Assembly: GCF_958295425.1 (NCBI RefSeq)
Contig: NC_081149.1
Location: 15,630,090 to 15,694,089, forward strand
Reading direction: 5' to 3'
DNA: 64,000 bases
From: Solea solea
Lineage: Eukaryota > Chordata > Actinopteri > Pleuronectiformes > Soleidae
The translations under genes were made by a program, and so were the position numbers. The notes beneath the pieces were generated by a model that saw only the letters and a list, made by a program, of their open reading frames with translations, was not told the origin of the DNA and searched no databases. Positions 27,101 through 40,700 of this stretch are shown here, one piece after another. Position 1 is the stretch's first letter. Each line of letters opens with the position of its first letter.

Positions 27101-30100
27101 CCACCATTTTTCCCTACCGTCGCACACAAGTGATGCGTCTCTGTCGATCAGTCAACAAACTGTAGTGTGCGTTGCTCCGCACCACTGTGCTTGGTATCCC
27201 GGTGAACAGGTGCCAAAAAATGGGATGGAGTTATGTGGATACCCTTTATGAAATGCATGATTTACCGAACTGAACCGAACTGTACCACCTGTTGGAAACT
27301 GGACTTTCCATGTTGTCAAATTGCATGGTACCATCAGGGGGGAACATCATTCAAATAAGCTGTGTTTGAAGTCAACAGTCGTACCACACAATCTGAATCT
27401 AGCTTTTAACTGTCCGCAGGTCTGCAAAGCTGCAGGAGGAGAAGGAGCTGCAAAGTGAGCAGCACGAGCAGATGGTGCAGAAGCTCCAAGCCAAACATGA
27501 GACGGACATAAGCCACTTGTATCAGGAGCATTCACTGTCTGCGGCTAAGGTCCACATTAGCACATGGTTTCCTAACAGCTCTCCCTTCCCACCTTGCTGA
27601 TGTAATTTACAAAAACATTCTTTTTCACCAAATGTACTAATTGTGTTTGTTTTCCTCGTCCAGGCCTCTGAGGTAATGGAAGACTTGGAGAAAACTGTGG
27701 CTCTGCTCAAACAGCAGCTGCAAGACAGTGAACATCGAAGACACCAACTAGCCAGGGTATGGTTTGCATGGCAAAATGTGTGCGCTTTGTGTTAGCGCGT
27801 GTAACTCATCTGCACACAGACAAAAAGCATCTTTTCTGTTGTCACTGCAGCAAAACTAGCTGTAAAAATGCATTAGGGTTAGTATGAGCTATAGTGTGTA
27901 TGGGTAATTTTTTTTTTTTGTTCCTTCTTTTAGGATCAAGAGATAAAGTTGCAGCAGGAAAAAGACAAACTGCAGATCAACTGTGAGAAAAAGGTAGCGT
28001 TTACGTTGCTCCTTTGGGAAAACTGATCCCCCTGAACCTCCGGGATTCTGTCGCTAAACTAAAAAAGACCCGGACAACGTGATTACGGTCAAGTAGAGAT
28101 CAAAGCACAGGGTCACGTGTTTCTCTTGGTTGCCCTTGATTTTTTTAAATTGTATGCCTGGTCTCGTAAAGTCAGAGCTGAGATTAACAGGTCGATGTGA
28201 AACTGGACTGACTAAATAAAGGACTCTGGAAATGATTTTTTTATGATTTGGCACAAGAGTTATCAAGTAAAGCAATTCAACTTTAAACTTGCAGTCACCC
28301 TGCAAAAAAAAAAAACATTGAAAGGGGAAATGTTTCTCTTTGTATCATGTGCTGTCAGTGTAACATGGCCTACACTAAAATAACTTTTAAGGGAGCCTCT
28401 TTAAAGCTATGGAGCGCAGTCGTAAACCACAGAGTACAGAGGCCATTGTTAAAGATCTGAGTTAGACCAGACCAACCTTCATGGGTGAAGATCAGGTTTT
28501 AAGACTGTGCTGCACCTGGGTCATCTTCAAAGTGCCACACTTATAATGTGCCTCAGTGGCTGATCGCACCTGCAAGAACTTAACGGGCCTTTGTGCTAGA
28601 AGTAGGGCATTTATTTTAACTATTATCATTGCTGATTATTAATTATTTATAGAAGTCACAAAAATAAGTGTTGTTCTATAATTGATGTGTAAGATCTGCC
28701 TGAGAAAAACCCAAATGTCAGTCAACTTCTCCTGTTTTTCAGTTTCAATGAAGTTTGATTAAGCTTCATAACAAGAATGTTGGGGTTTTATTTTTATTTA
28801 TTTTTTTATGCCATCCATTTATATCTTTGTAATCGACCTGCATGTTGAATTATTATTTCTGTGAAAGTGAAGGATGAAAACTGTGAAAGAGAAGCCACCT
28901 TATTCCCGTTTCCCCTCCTGAGGAGTGCTTCATGAAATATGTGAAGAAGGTCAGAATGTGGTATCTGGATATAAGGCGGGCCCATATGGCTGCCATAGAT
29001 CCAAAGTGAGGGGCCCTCTGTGCAGGCAGATCAGCTCAGATTGTTCTTTTGATGGGGTGATGGAGAGAAGAGACCAGACCAGATGCACAAGGTCACCGGC
29101 AGGAGAGTTGTTTTGAGTGATGTTTGATGGTGTCTGCTGTTGCACTCACTTACGTCCCTCTCTCTCTCTATCTCTCTCTCTCTCCATCTCTCCATCATGC
29201 GCTTCTTTACTCTCATTTCTCTTTCACCCTCTCAGGTTTTAGCGATCCACAGTGAGGCAGAGAAGGAGAAATCAGAGGCTAAGAGGAAGATGGCCAAACT
29301 AGAGGATGCACTCAGGTACAGTAGTGAAGGCCAAGTGTGTTCAGAACATTATAGAACAGGCTGGAAGACAGATTAGGAGGCAGTGTGGGTTCGAAATTTG
29401 GGGTTTTGATACACTGAAATATTGATGCACTAAAACATTGCAGTATTTCATGGCGCGACACTGTATTGATTCTGTGAAACGTTGTATCAATGTGGAAATA
29501 TCCTTGACAGTGGTTTTGTGTTCCTAAAAAGTGATAAAAATATCATACATAAAATGTATGAGTGGCCACCATATTAAATTTGAGTGGTAAAATGTTTAAA
29601 AATTAGGTTTTAAATCATGCAAAATTCCGCCTTATTCTCTGCTCTGAGATGGTGGGGGGCGGGGGGGTGTGGCCACTGCAGCCGTTGCACACACTATTCT
29701 GGTGAAACACCCGTGAAACATCACGGTTTGTCAGTGTTTGTACCGAATATTAAAGTAGATGCTTCGATAACATGTAGAGAAGCAACATTTTCACTATTTT
29801 TGGTGATAGTTTAACAACATAAGCAGCTAGTTTAGCAGCAGAATTTATAAATGTATTATATAATTATTCATTTCACATATTTACCCTTGATTTAGTCGCT
29901 TCAAATGTTATCGAGAGTTGTTTTTGATTGTAAGAGTGGCGTGCGTGCGTGTGTGTATGTGTAATCTGATTTAATGTGGAGTTTGGCTTCTCAAGTCAAC
30001 CCTCGCACAAACTCTTTGATCTTTTTTATAACTCTTTAGTAGCCCTGTTAGATGAGAGCCTGGAAACTCTGATAAGTTCGACAGGTCAGAGCTTCTGGGT

Positions 30101-31668
30101 TGAACCACTGAAACTACTAAACCTAATCTGGTTATATAAATCCAACGATAATAAAGTCATGAAGGAAAAAAGACTATAACCTGTGATAAGGCATTACCTT
30201 ACTCTTCATGTGAGACATGATAATGACGCTCGCACAGTATAGACTGAATATTTCTTTAGAGGAGTGTCATGTTCATAATATGTTCAGCATTTGATAAAAA
30301 ATCTAATAATAATCACATCTAATAACGACTGGACTGCAAACAGACAACTTTTCCACCCACTCCCTCTTTTCCCAAGTGCGTCAGAGAGCTATGGTTGCCT
30401 TATTTTATATGTTTTATATTTTATGGGAGGTGCTAATGAAATAGATTATCTATGATTCCAAGCACAGGTGGAGGGAACACGGGGGAGAAGTGGGCAGCCA
30501 CCTGAAAGATGAATTATTATCATAACTTTACATCAAGTTATACAAGTTATACTTGTATTTGTGAACATAAAAGCAAACAAACAAAACCTTAACAAATGTA
30601 TAAGCAATATAATTATGTGTTACATGCTGAGGCTTTTTCAGCAGGAGCTTCAGACCCTGCTAGCCACCCCTCCTGTAAAATAGGATGACACTTCATTATT
30701 AACCCTCAGACAATTATTACCTAACTCTGCTCTACAGATGTTGTGTTGTTAATAACATTTGCTCTTTTACAGCCTCAACACGTCCACATGTTGGCTGCCA
30801 AAAAAAAAAAAAGATTGACTTTTTAGCTGTTATTGAAGTTTTGTGGTGAATAAAAATATGCAATAATGGCATTAACCAAAGACATAATCCAGCTCTATAT
30901 TAATTCATCCACATCTGCCTGTTGGTTAGACTCGTGAACCCATCTCTTACACTTTGGATAATTCTCTCTCTTAGCTCCATCACTTCCTTCCCTCCAGAAG
31001 TGTGCAAACACACCACTGACAGCTTCAGCTTCGACTAACTGCAGTCGGTGCATTCCACTGAGTGATTAATTCCACACCGAACAGCATCACTTTGTCACAA
31101 GCCGATTTCAGTTTCCCTGGTGGAACTAGTGTTCTCCGCAATTGGACACATTCTGCAAACTCGTCTCCACCAGTTCTATCCACACACTCCCATTGCTCGT
31201 CACACTGCCATCATCCCCCCCCCCCCCCCCCCCCCCCTCGTCACAATGGGATAGCAACCCAGACACAGCAGGCTGAAAAGAACGAGCTGAGCATCAGTTG
31301 CTCAAGGCACTTAGTGTCTTTAGCGTCCTCTGAAAACAAGGATCCTTTTTTTTTTATGCGAGGAGGAAAATGGTGACGATTAATATTCCTTTGTGTTTAT
31401 GTTGATGTGAGAGGAAATGAAAGCAGCATTTTACAGTTTGTTTTTTTTGTAAATGTCGCAAAGGGACAGTGATGGTTTCTGTGTGCTTATTGTTTATGTC
31501 GTTGTCGGCCCGACAACACAGGACAAGCTTATACACAACAGACGGATCAATTTGTGCATAAATTATCCTTGTTGTTGGTATCAGTAATGAGTCGCTCCGT
31601 CGTTTAGCGTTAAACCCTGAGAAATGGCAAGTGGCCCACTGGACTCTTAGCTAATTAAGTACTCTGGC

Positions 31669-31726
<58 letters not shown>

Positions 31727-34700
31727 GCCGTCTGATGTCTGCTACCTGCCTGCTGCTGTGGTCTTTAAAGGTGATCCAGGAAAACTTCAAAGCAGGAGAA
31801 CCAAGAAAGCAGCTCTTGTGTGTGTGTGAAAAAGAATCAGAAAATGGATGATGAAATGAAACAAGTAGAGCTGCTCATTTTCTTATAGGAATTTCTTTTA
31901 TGTTTCACTATGCCACATATTTTAGTTTTAATTTGATCAAAACATCACTCATTAATAATGTGTGTGTGTGTGTGTACTTGTGTTTGTTGCATCTTTACGA
32001 CCTGGAATAAACACAGACCTTGTCAGGAGCGGTAATCCTCATTGAGAACATAACCTCATTATGAGGAACTGGTTAAATTTAGGGCTAAGATTTGAATTGT
32101 GTTGAGGTTAATGCAGTGTCCTAAGAAGAATAGCTCTGCAAGCCTGTGTGTGTGTGTGTGTGTGTGTGTATAAGTACCTGAGGCAGGGCTTGAATGACTG
32201 TTGGCAGTTGCTCATATGTAGCGTACACTGTATATACAGTAGCTTTCATCCACATGTCTGTCTTTCTATAGCTTACACCCACTCCTTTCTTTCCAGCATA
32301 AAGAGATAATCAGCTTGTCCTGCCATGCAAATAAGTACTCGTGCTTTAACTTCCAGCTCCAGATCTGTGTTACTATAGCAACAACAACAGAAAGCACTAC
32401 AAAGCTTTGCTGGGAACAAGTTTCTCTCCTCTTCTTTCATCCCATCGTGCCTCAGATCATTACAGGGCATTAGCATTGAGACAGAATGATGCACTAAAGA
32501 GGGGGGGGGGGGGGGGTAAGATAGAGGGAGCTGATTTGAAGAACAGCTTGCCTGCTTTCGCAACAGTGACCTCCAAATCACAATTTTGAAAACATCAGAA
32601 AAGCCCCTGAATGGTTAAAGTAGGGGTAAAGAAAAACAAGTCTCCTTCAGTTGTATTTCTTTCTCAGTAAAAAGAGGCTGTTTTTTTCCACGCCGTCCTC
32701 AATACTATCCCATTCCTCCTTCCTGCCACTTGACACCCGACTGGCTTCATCAAAACATGTGCCTGCTGATGTGTGGTGCGGGGTTATAGAAGCTCTGACT
32801 GCGTCTCAGCGGTAACCTCTTCTCAATTTGATCATTTACAGTCAGGAGAGGCAGAAGCAGCGTCTACTTTACGCAGCGTGGGGGGAAAAAGTGCTCATGT
32901 TTGAGTGGCTACTTGCTGTGTGTGAGACCCTTCAGCACACCAGTGCACGTCCATACTGCGACGGGTGGGATGTGTGATGGGAGTGCAGGGTTTACACTAA
33001 GTTTTGTGCGCTCTCTGTCTCACTTCATTCCTGTTTCTTGCACTCGTGCTTTCTTACATCACACACCATCAAGCTGGATCTTGTTTTTCTGATCTTTAAA
33101 AGTAAAAATACTGTTTTTAGCAAAAAAAAAAAAGTGAGACTCTTATTGTCTTTGTCTATGTTGTATTATTCAATTTATTCATTTTTGTGAGTTGACTCTC
33201 TACTCTTAAAGGTGTACGGCGCATCCAATATGTTCTTTCATGTTGTTTTATGTGTGCGCAGACATGCTTTGCTCTCTGTGTGTGTGTGTCTTTGAACTGG
33301 TCTTATCTTTCTCAGCATTCCTCTCCCATGACAGGAGAGATGAAGGGATGCAGGAGTGGTGGTCCAGAAGGGTATCAGAGGTGTAGTAGGAGTAGAGGCT
33401 AAACAGCCTGCAAACTCAGCAAGTGTTGAGGTACAAGAGCAGGTGGATTTATGGATCCTGAATATTGAAAAGCTTCACCAGGGGGTTCAATATTTACTCC
33501 CTTGGCAGCTCAGCTGAAAGGAGAGGATTGTGACGGGTTAAGCGCCAATTCACTCCCACTGACCTGACTAAAGGCACATTGTAAATGGCTCTTTAACTGG
33601 GTCTAAATGGTCAGGGTCTGAGTGAAAGGAAAATGACAGTTCCCTGTTATGGACATTAATATTATACACTAATCTCCAGAGATGTGTTTGAATACAAAAA
33701 GTCATTTATACTGTATGTGAAGATAAGCCTTGTGTGTTAGTTACGTTGTAGGTGTATAATTGCAGTATTGTAAAAGCTAGGAGTTTTTTTCGGTTTTCAA
33801 CATAAAATAAAATGGATAGTTAATTAAGCAGATAATGAAATTGTGCTCTGACAAACCTGAATTTGACTTATCTGATCACTGCAGTATCTCAAATCGCTTC
33901 AAGAACGTCCGTGATTGATATTTTTGACTCTTTGGTGTCACGCCTGTAACGATGTTGAATGCCGTGCCTAATAATGGCCATGCAGAAAGAAATGTGACAT
34001 TTTCACCGTCGGCCGGCTCCTTTACAAATATTCAACGACAGAATTGATCGGTCTTAAAGCAGGACCCGTCAGTATACTCTCTGGAACAACTCAATCCTCA
34101 TAGAATGCCTTGAGGGCTTTCATCATACCATTAAAAAAAAAACCCCTCACAGCTTCATTCTCCATTCTATAATGTTGTGGATATGTAAATGAATGTGTTT
34201 ACGTCAGGGACTCCTTCCTCCTCGTTGATTTAAGATATTATGCTGTAGTCTGCATAATTAATGATGTCAGATAGTATTTAAAGGCACAGCAGAGGCAAGG
34301 ACACCCCGTTTCAAATGAGGGTGAGATATTTTCTCTCAGAACTGAAGATTTGAAGCTGTAGTTTGACTAGTATAAGATGAGATAACACCAGTATTTCATT
34401 ATGTCTAAACTATATATATATATATAAGGAGTTGTGTAGGGATACTATAACGATTCTTTCTGTCATCTTCCCAGAGTAAAACTAACTGAAGTGTAGAGCC
34501 ATTTGGAAATAGAAGACAGAGAAGTAGTTTTGTCTTCTTGTTCTGTCCCGCCCACATGTTTATCCACCCACATAGTGGTACTGTCAGTCTGGGCTGCATC
34601 AGATTCCCCTTCATCCTTGAAATGTCATCTGTCAAATCCACCGATGTTTTAGCAAGGCAGTGAGCCCTCTTTCCCCCGCAGTGTTCGCTGATACGTTGCT

Positions 34701-37700
34701 GACTCCACCCGAAACCCACGCTGAAAAGAAATGTTTTTGGGCTGGAATGATTGCTGTAAGAAAATAGACAAAATTACAAGGAAAATAAAAAAAAAATGAA
34801 CAATTGAATGAATGAATCGTTGGCGCTTATGTATTTTAAAGGCGAAACTGTTCCCTGCAAGTACCCAGATAATTGTTGTGTGCTGATGTTGTTTTCAGCC
34901 TCGCTGTTTTCATTCTGCTTCATATGTCGTTGTCAAACGCTGCTCATAAACAGACCACATTTGTTGGCAGTTTTAAAGCCATCGCACTCAATGATTCTCT
35001 GTTTCCCTCTCTTCTCTCTTCAGCTCCTCCTCTCTCTGTCTTTAATATTTTCTTGCCCTTGTGCTGTCTGTCTTTTGTGTTCTCTTATTTGTGGTCTGTC
35101 TCTCTTTCTGTGTCTGTTTCTGTCTTTTATTCCCCCCCCCCCCCCTTTCTCTTTCTCGGGGGATGCGGACGAGAACCAAGCCTACTTTATTTTTTCTTCA
35201 GAGGGCGCTGAATATTTCAGTTTTGCATTTTCTCTCTTTTTATGTGCTCCCTCTTTTTTCCAGGCCCCTTTGATGTGTCTGTGGATTCGTTATCATTCCG
35301 TTTGGATGAGCTCACAGACACAGATGCGCGGGCACTAGCATGCACTTGCACATACACCACGTCTACACACACACACACACACTCTCACTCTCTGTCTTTT
35401 TTATACTGGAGACCAGAGGCACACAGAGGCAAGTGTGCTTTCTAGTCTGTTTGTCAGTCTTTTCCATGTGCTGCTCCACCCACATCACTGCCCATGCAAT
35501 TCTTAAATACTCTGCTTACATGAAAAGAATATTTGCATAAGCAATTACAGTTGCTTTTGTGCGCAGTGACTTAAATCTTTGTTAACTGTACGTGAATGTG
35601 TGTATACATTGAGTTCCTTTTCTATATTCAGCATGTGCTGCACACTTGCGCGCACACACACACACACACAGGCGGTATGTGGCACCGTGTGGTCAGGGTA
35701 GTCCGGCATCCCTGCACCCCTCCTGTCTGCCTGAGCGGCTGGAGGCGGAAGCTCCTTCACCCTGCTCAAGGACAAACACTCCTCTCTCCTTTCCTCCCTC
35801 TCTTCCTCCCCTTGAAACAGCAGTTTAACATTGAGGGATGAGAGGACTTCCTCTTTAGAGAAGGCACATCTTTAATTTGAGCCTCCTCTCCTTCCACTTT
35901 TCTGACCAGAGATCCATTTAAAGCCGACTGGCCGCCCTGGCGCTGGCACCCCTCTCCTTCCTTTCCCTCTCTGTTTCTCCCTGCCAGGCCTCCCTGACTC
36001 TTTTTCTCTGTCCTCTCATCTGGCCCTCATCACTCTGTTATTGATGGTGACACACTGTCTACCGCTCTGGTGACCACACGCATTCAGAAACACACACACA
36101 GTTATTCTCCCAAGAATCACTGAAGGTGCCGCGTGTTTACCTGCTGTTCTCGGCTTCACAGCGCAAGATGTTTCAATCTGTCACATAGTTGAAGTAAACT
36201 GCAGTGAGTTTTTCAGTGCATCCTCAGAGGTACAGGCCCAGCAGCCAGCTCCAACTTAGTTAGAGTGCTTTCCTTGAGTAGAGTTGTCAGTCACACACAG
36301 AGTTTGCAACTGTGGCTCACGAACAAAGGCCCATATATTCACACATGCATTACACCCATACACACACACACACACATCCTCTCGTCTCTCAAGCAAGACA
36401 CACACCCACTTCATTTCTGTTCTCCTTTGGAAGTTTAAAAACTTAGCTATTTCTGTGACATTCTCTTTTCCATCTTCCTCTCTCTTTTCTCTCTCTGTCT
36501 TTATCCATCATAGCCTTTCCACATCTTCTTAGTGTCAGTCTGGGACTGGAAGGCCGTAATGCAACCAGACTGATTAATAATTACAGAGTACACAACATTG
36601 GTAGGGGAGAAGAAAAAACCAAAACAATCTCTTTGTCGTTTGATGTCCGACATGAGAGAGACCAAAATTACAAAGAGACAGAACACTATAAAGAGGAGAG
36701 AAAAGCTTGCACATTCTTCTTTTAATCCTCCGCTTCTGTTCTATCCCCTTTTATTGTTTCCTTTTGCTGTTTTTATCTCATTTGCCTCACTGTTTCTGCA
36801 TGTAAATATTTAGCCGTCGCTCCGACGACTGGTGTGTGTGAAAAGTGTGAACTTTGTAAATCCGTGTCTGTGGTCGCACTGGTTTATGTGCGCACTAGGG
36901 CGCATGCACACAATGCTTCCCGCTTCATGCCCGTCCGCGCTCGCACAAACCGAACAGTCCTGCAGCTTTGTGTGGAGAAATGTGTCACAGTCCGCTGCGA
37001 ACACCCGTTTTGAAAAATACAATTAATTACCAAAGTCATTCCTTTGCCAAGGCTTCCATGGGCCTCTACTGAAGGCTTCCTTAAGTAAATGTTCTACATT
37101 AGTGTACATGTAATATGTATTTTTTAAAATTGGTATGAAAATCAGAGAATCATACTCTGGTAACAACACTACTACAACTACCAATACTAATCTTTATTTA
37201 TAGCAGTGTTTGGAACAGAGAACAATAAAAGCAGGCATTTAAAACCCACAATGGTTTAGCTTGCAATGAGAGGAAGTCCTGATATTAATAATAAAAGGTC
37301 ATGCAGCTTTGTGGTCAGGTCTATGCAGCATTTTCTCCAAATGACAAACACTTGGAGTGAATAAAACACAAGCCCAAGCTGACACAGCTCTTTGTAATCA
37401 CGTCTGTGTCCAAGTCGTAAACAAGTCATGTGTGTCTCTTCATGTGACTAACGCACATCATGATTCTAAGTCTAAAAGGGCATCACAATAAGGTAATCGT
37501 ATTGTGACTAATTTGATTTTATTAACCTATAGTTTAAATATGTTGTGTCCTTTTGTATTTTTATATGAAATCAGTAAAATGATGAAATAATATCCACCCA
37601 CGCCCCTGACTCTCACTCGCGCCGACATACAGTGCAGCCTCCTTGGGTTGCGCTCGACTGTCGCTCACTATCCATGTATGTTGTTATTGCTGGGCTTCCT

Positions 37701-40700
37701 GACTGTGGCTCTGACAGCTCTCGGTACGAGGCCGTCCCTCTCAGTCTGCTTGTCAATCCACTCCACTCACAACTCTGTGACCTGACATGTGCCAGCCATA
37801 GCAGCAGCAGCATACCTGCATGGTACCCACACACACACACACACACACATGCAAAGTGTGATAGACTGTCAAGTAAGCTGATAGTTACTGTGCAAGTGCA
37901 TGCTAAAAATGACTTGCCTGAAGTCTCTACACTATATATTAAAACAAAAATAGTAAATGGGTGTATAAATTTTGGCGTTTTGGCGTTTTCTTCCTTGTTG
38001 AAATGTCTTTATAGCGACTGTCTTGCAAAGTTCTTACTTTCTTGAAGTATTTCCTGATTCCTGGTCTGAATTTGCATTTCTCTGGCTTTTTTGTTGTTTT
38101 GTTTCGTATATTCATCACTGTGCACGTGTGCTTGGTTTGAAGGGAGATGGAGAGCCAGTTGAACAGAGCCAGGGAGAGCCAGAGGCAGCAGATCCAGCAG
38201 GCAGATATGGCACTGGAGCAGTTTAAGAAACAGGTGGAGCTCAGCTCTGAGAAGACCTACGCAGACATGAAACTCCAGGTCTGGTACACACACACACACA
38301 CACACACAGAGTAATACTTTGAAGGACACTCATTAGTTTCATTTTCATTTGGACAGCTTTAACTAAATGTTATCTCTAACCTTAAACATAACTAGTAAAT
38401 GCATAACCCGACCTTATCCTAACCCCAATTTAAAAACTTAACCAAACACATTCCTCAGAAATGAAGTTCTGCCTCATTAGGACCAGGTTTTGGTCTCCAT
38501 GAGGGCCGCTGGTCTTGATAAGGTCGACCATTAATACACACACACACAAAAAATAAGTTGGCTAACAATAAGCTGTATCCGTGCACACCTGTTTCCCGTT
38601 ATATAAGTATTCAGTCCATGCACCCTCTGATATTCACGAACATGTTTTTTTGTGTGTTTGCTGTTATGTTCCACTTATAGCTGCATTTGCACAGACGTAC
38701 AAACATATACTTTAACCCAGCCTCCTTTGATGTTTACCACAAACAGAGCTGCGCTGTTTGACAGGCAGTAACCAAGACAACCACACACACTTAAGGCAAG
38801 GTAGTTTTATTTATAAAGCACCATTCCATACACAGAGGTAGGTTGGAGGTGTTGTGCAGAGACGTAAAAATAGAACGCAAAGTGCAAAGTTAGCGAAACA
38901 TTCATACAACAATTACTTAAAAGTGATAGGGGATGAATAGGAGATGGCAAGGAGCAGAGAAAGGGGTGGCAACATTAAATTGTTTGCTGAAATAAATGAA
39001 ATATAACTATTTGAAAATACGTTTAAATGTGTATTACAATACTTAAAAGAACACTGACAGCCATGAGGCATTCTCTAATTCAGAAATGTTAATTCACTCA
39101 AACCTTCCCATATCTTTCTGACCCTAAGAACATTTAAGTCATTATTATTATTTTTACTACATTTTTCTTAACTGAGCAGGAACTTATAATTGCACTATAA
39201 CATGATTTATGACCTCTCTTTTTAAATATATTTATAAACTTACTACTTTTGCCCTTCATTTTTAACCCTAACCGAACCATAACCATATTGCAATGGTTTT
39301 CGGCCTGAATGTGTCTTCTCATCCATAGTAACACACACACATTTCATAGTTGCAGAGACACAGCCTGACCACAGATGCAATAAGGCGCCACGTTGGCTGT
39401 GCTTAAATTCCTGCGTACGTCTTCCTCTCTCTGTCACGCTCTCTCTCTCTCCCTCTCCCTCCTTCTCCCTCGCTCCTCTGCCTAATGATTTGCACCATTC
39501 TACATCCGATCACGGGTCTTTCACTGGACCTTTGAACTGCTCCTATAGTGAAAAATCCGGATGTAACGGCCAAGAACATAATTATCCCCAGGCTGTTTTC
39601 ACTTATTCAGTTATTCTATATGAATGAAATGATTTATACTTTTGCCCGTTAAGCCGCTGCGTTCAGTTCCCCACCGTCGCAAACTGGCCTCACTTCCTTT
39701 CATCAGGTTTACAGTGTACAAGGTCCCATACGTTAAGCAGCCAGACTAATTCGTACATCAGTCCAGCCTCATTATCATTTCTCCACGCTGTGTGGGCGGC
39801 TGCTTTTTGGGAGGGTTCTCCAATCGATGAGCACTCGGCTGTAAACGTCTGACGCTGTCTTACAAGTCAGATTGGCTATGGGCATTTTTGTTCAGCATTC
39901 AATTCGGCATTCTATGGCTCTTTTGTGTGTGTGTGTGCGCGCGTGTGCACTTTGTATTGACAAGGCAGCACTGCGTGTGCTCCTGCATGTTTTACAGCAA
40001 TGCATTTGAGGGAGATTAGCAAGTTTTCGTCTCTGATTAGGGAAGTTTTTCAGCGAGTCAGTATGTCAGGGCAAGTTTTGTTTGCATAGACAAATGTAAA
40101 GGCCCGCCCCCTCCAACTCACCGACCGAAATTAAGGGTAGAGGGGAAGTGATTGGAAGTGATTCTGCTTTTATTTATTATGCTACATTTGTACTGTACGA
40201 AAGGTGCTCTATATAAAGTTTGATTAATTCACTAATTCATTCATTTACTGATTGATTGACATCAAAAACATTGCGTTGAGTATTTTGCCGTTAAAGTAAA
40301 AAAAAGTTCAAGTTTCAGAAGCTTGAATTATTTTCTATACTTTTGATATTCAGCCCTTTGTGAGCTTACATAAGATGTTTTCTTTGGTTTGTAGCTATTG
40401 AATACATTGATGTATGTGAGGCAGAGAATGTCTGAAACTTGACCAGCAAGCAATGTCCTCTTTCAATGCTTGGAAAATGTCTGTATCGCTTTATCTTCCT
40501 CCCACTTTTTTTTTTCCCTCCTCTTCTTATCGTTCCATTCTCTTGCTCACTTTTTCTTTCCCCACTGAGCCCCCGGCATCCCAATCTCCAATCTGACTTT
40601 ATCCTCAGCCCGCATCAAAGCCACTGCAGAGGGGAGCAGTCTCTTCTGCATCCCTGTATTCCTCTCTCCCCGACTTCTCACCGTCACTCCATCACGTTGC

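Larger units (their letters stand above)
29316..38142 (+). other. cep112: Intron 17, 8.8 kb, the largest complete intron
   Basis: Holds a possibly repeat-derived stretch at 29400-29820 (alternating GATACACTG/GTATTGATT words), C23 (31215-31237), (CA)26 (31671-31723), a (GT)n-associated element (31959-32169), G16 (32501-32516), a pyrimidine-rich region with poly-C (34990-35150), several (CA)n runs between 35364 and 37848, and a possible non-coding conserved-looking stretch (34190-34330). No exon is missing: exons 17 and 18 join collinearly with human. Confidence 0.82.

Noticed and set aside
34808..35338. 176-codon frame in intron 17
   Set aside because: Translation is a Leu/Phe/Ser/Cys-rich product of a long pyrimidine tract including poly-C; no protein features.
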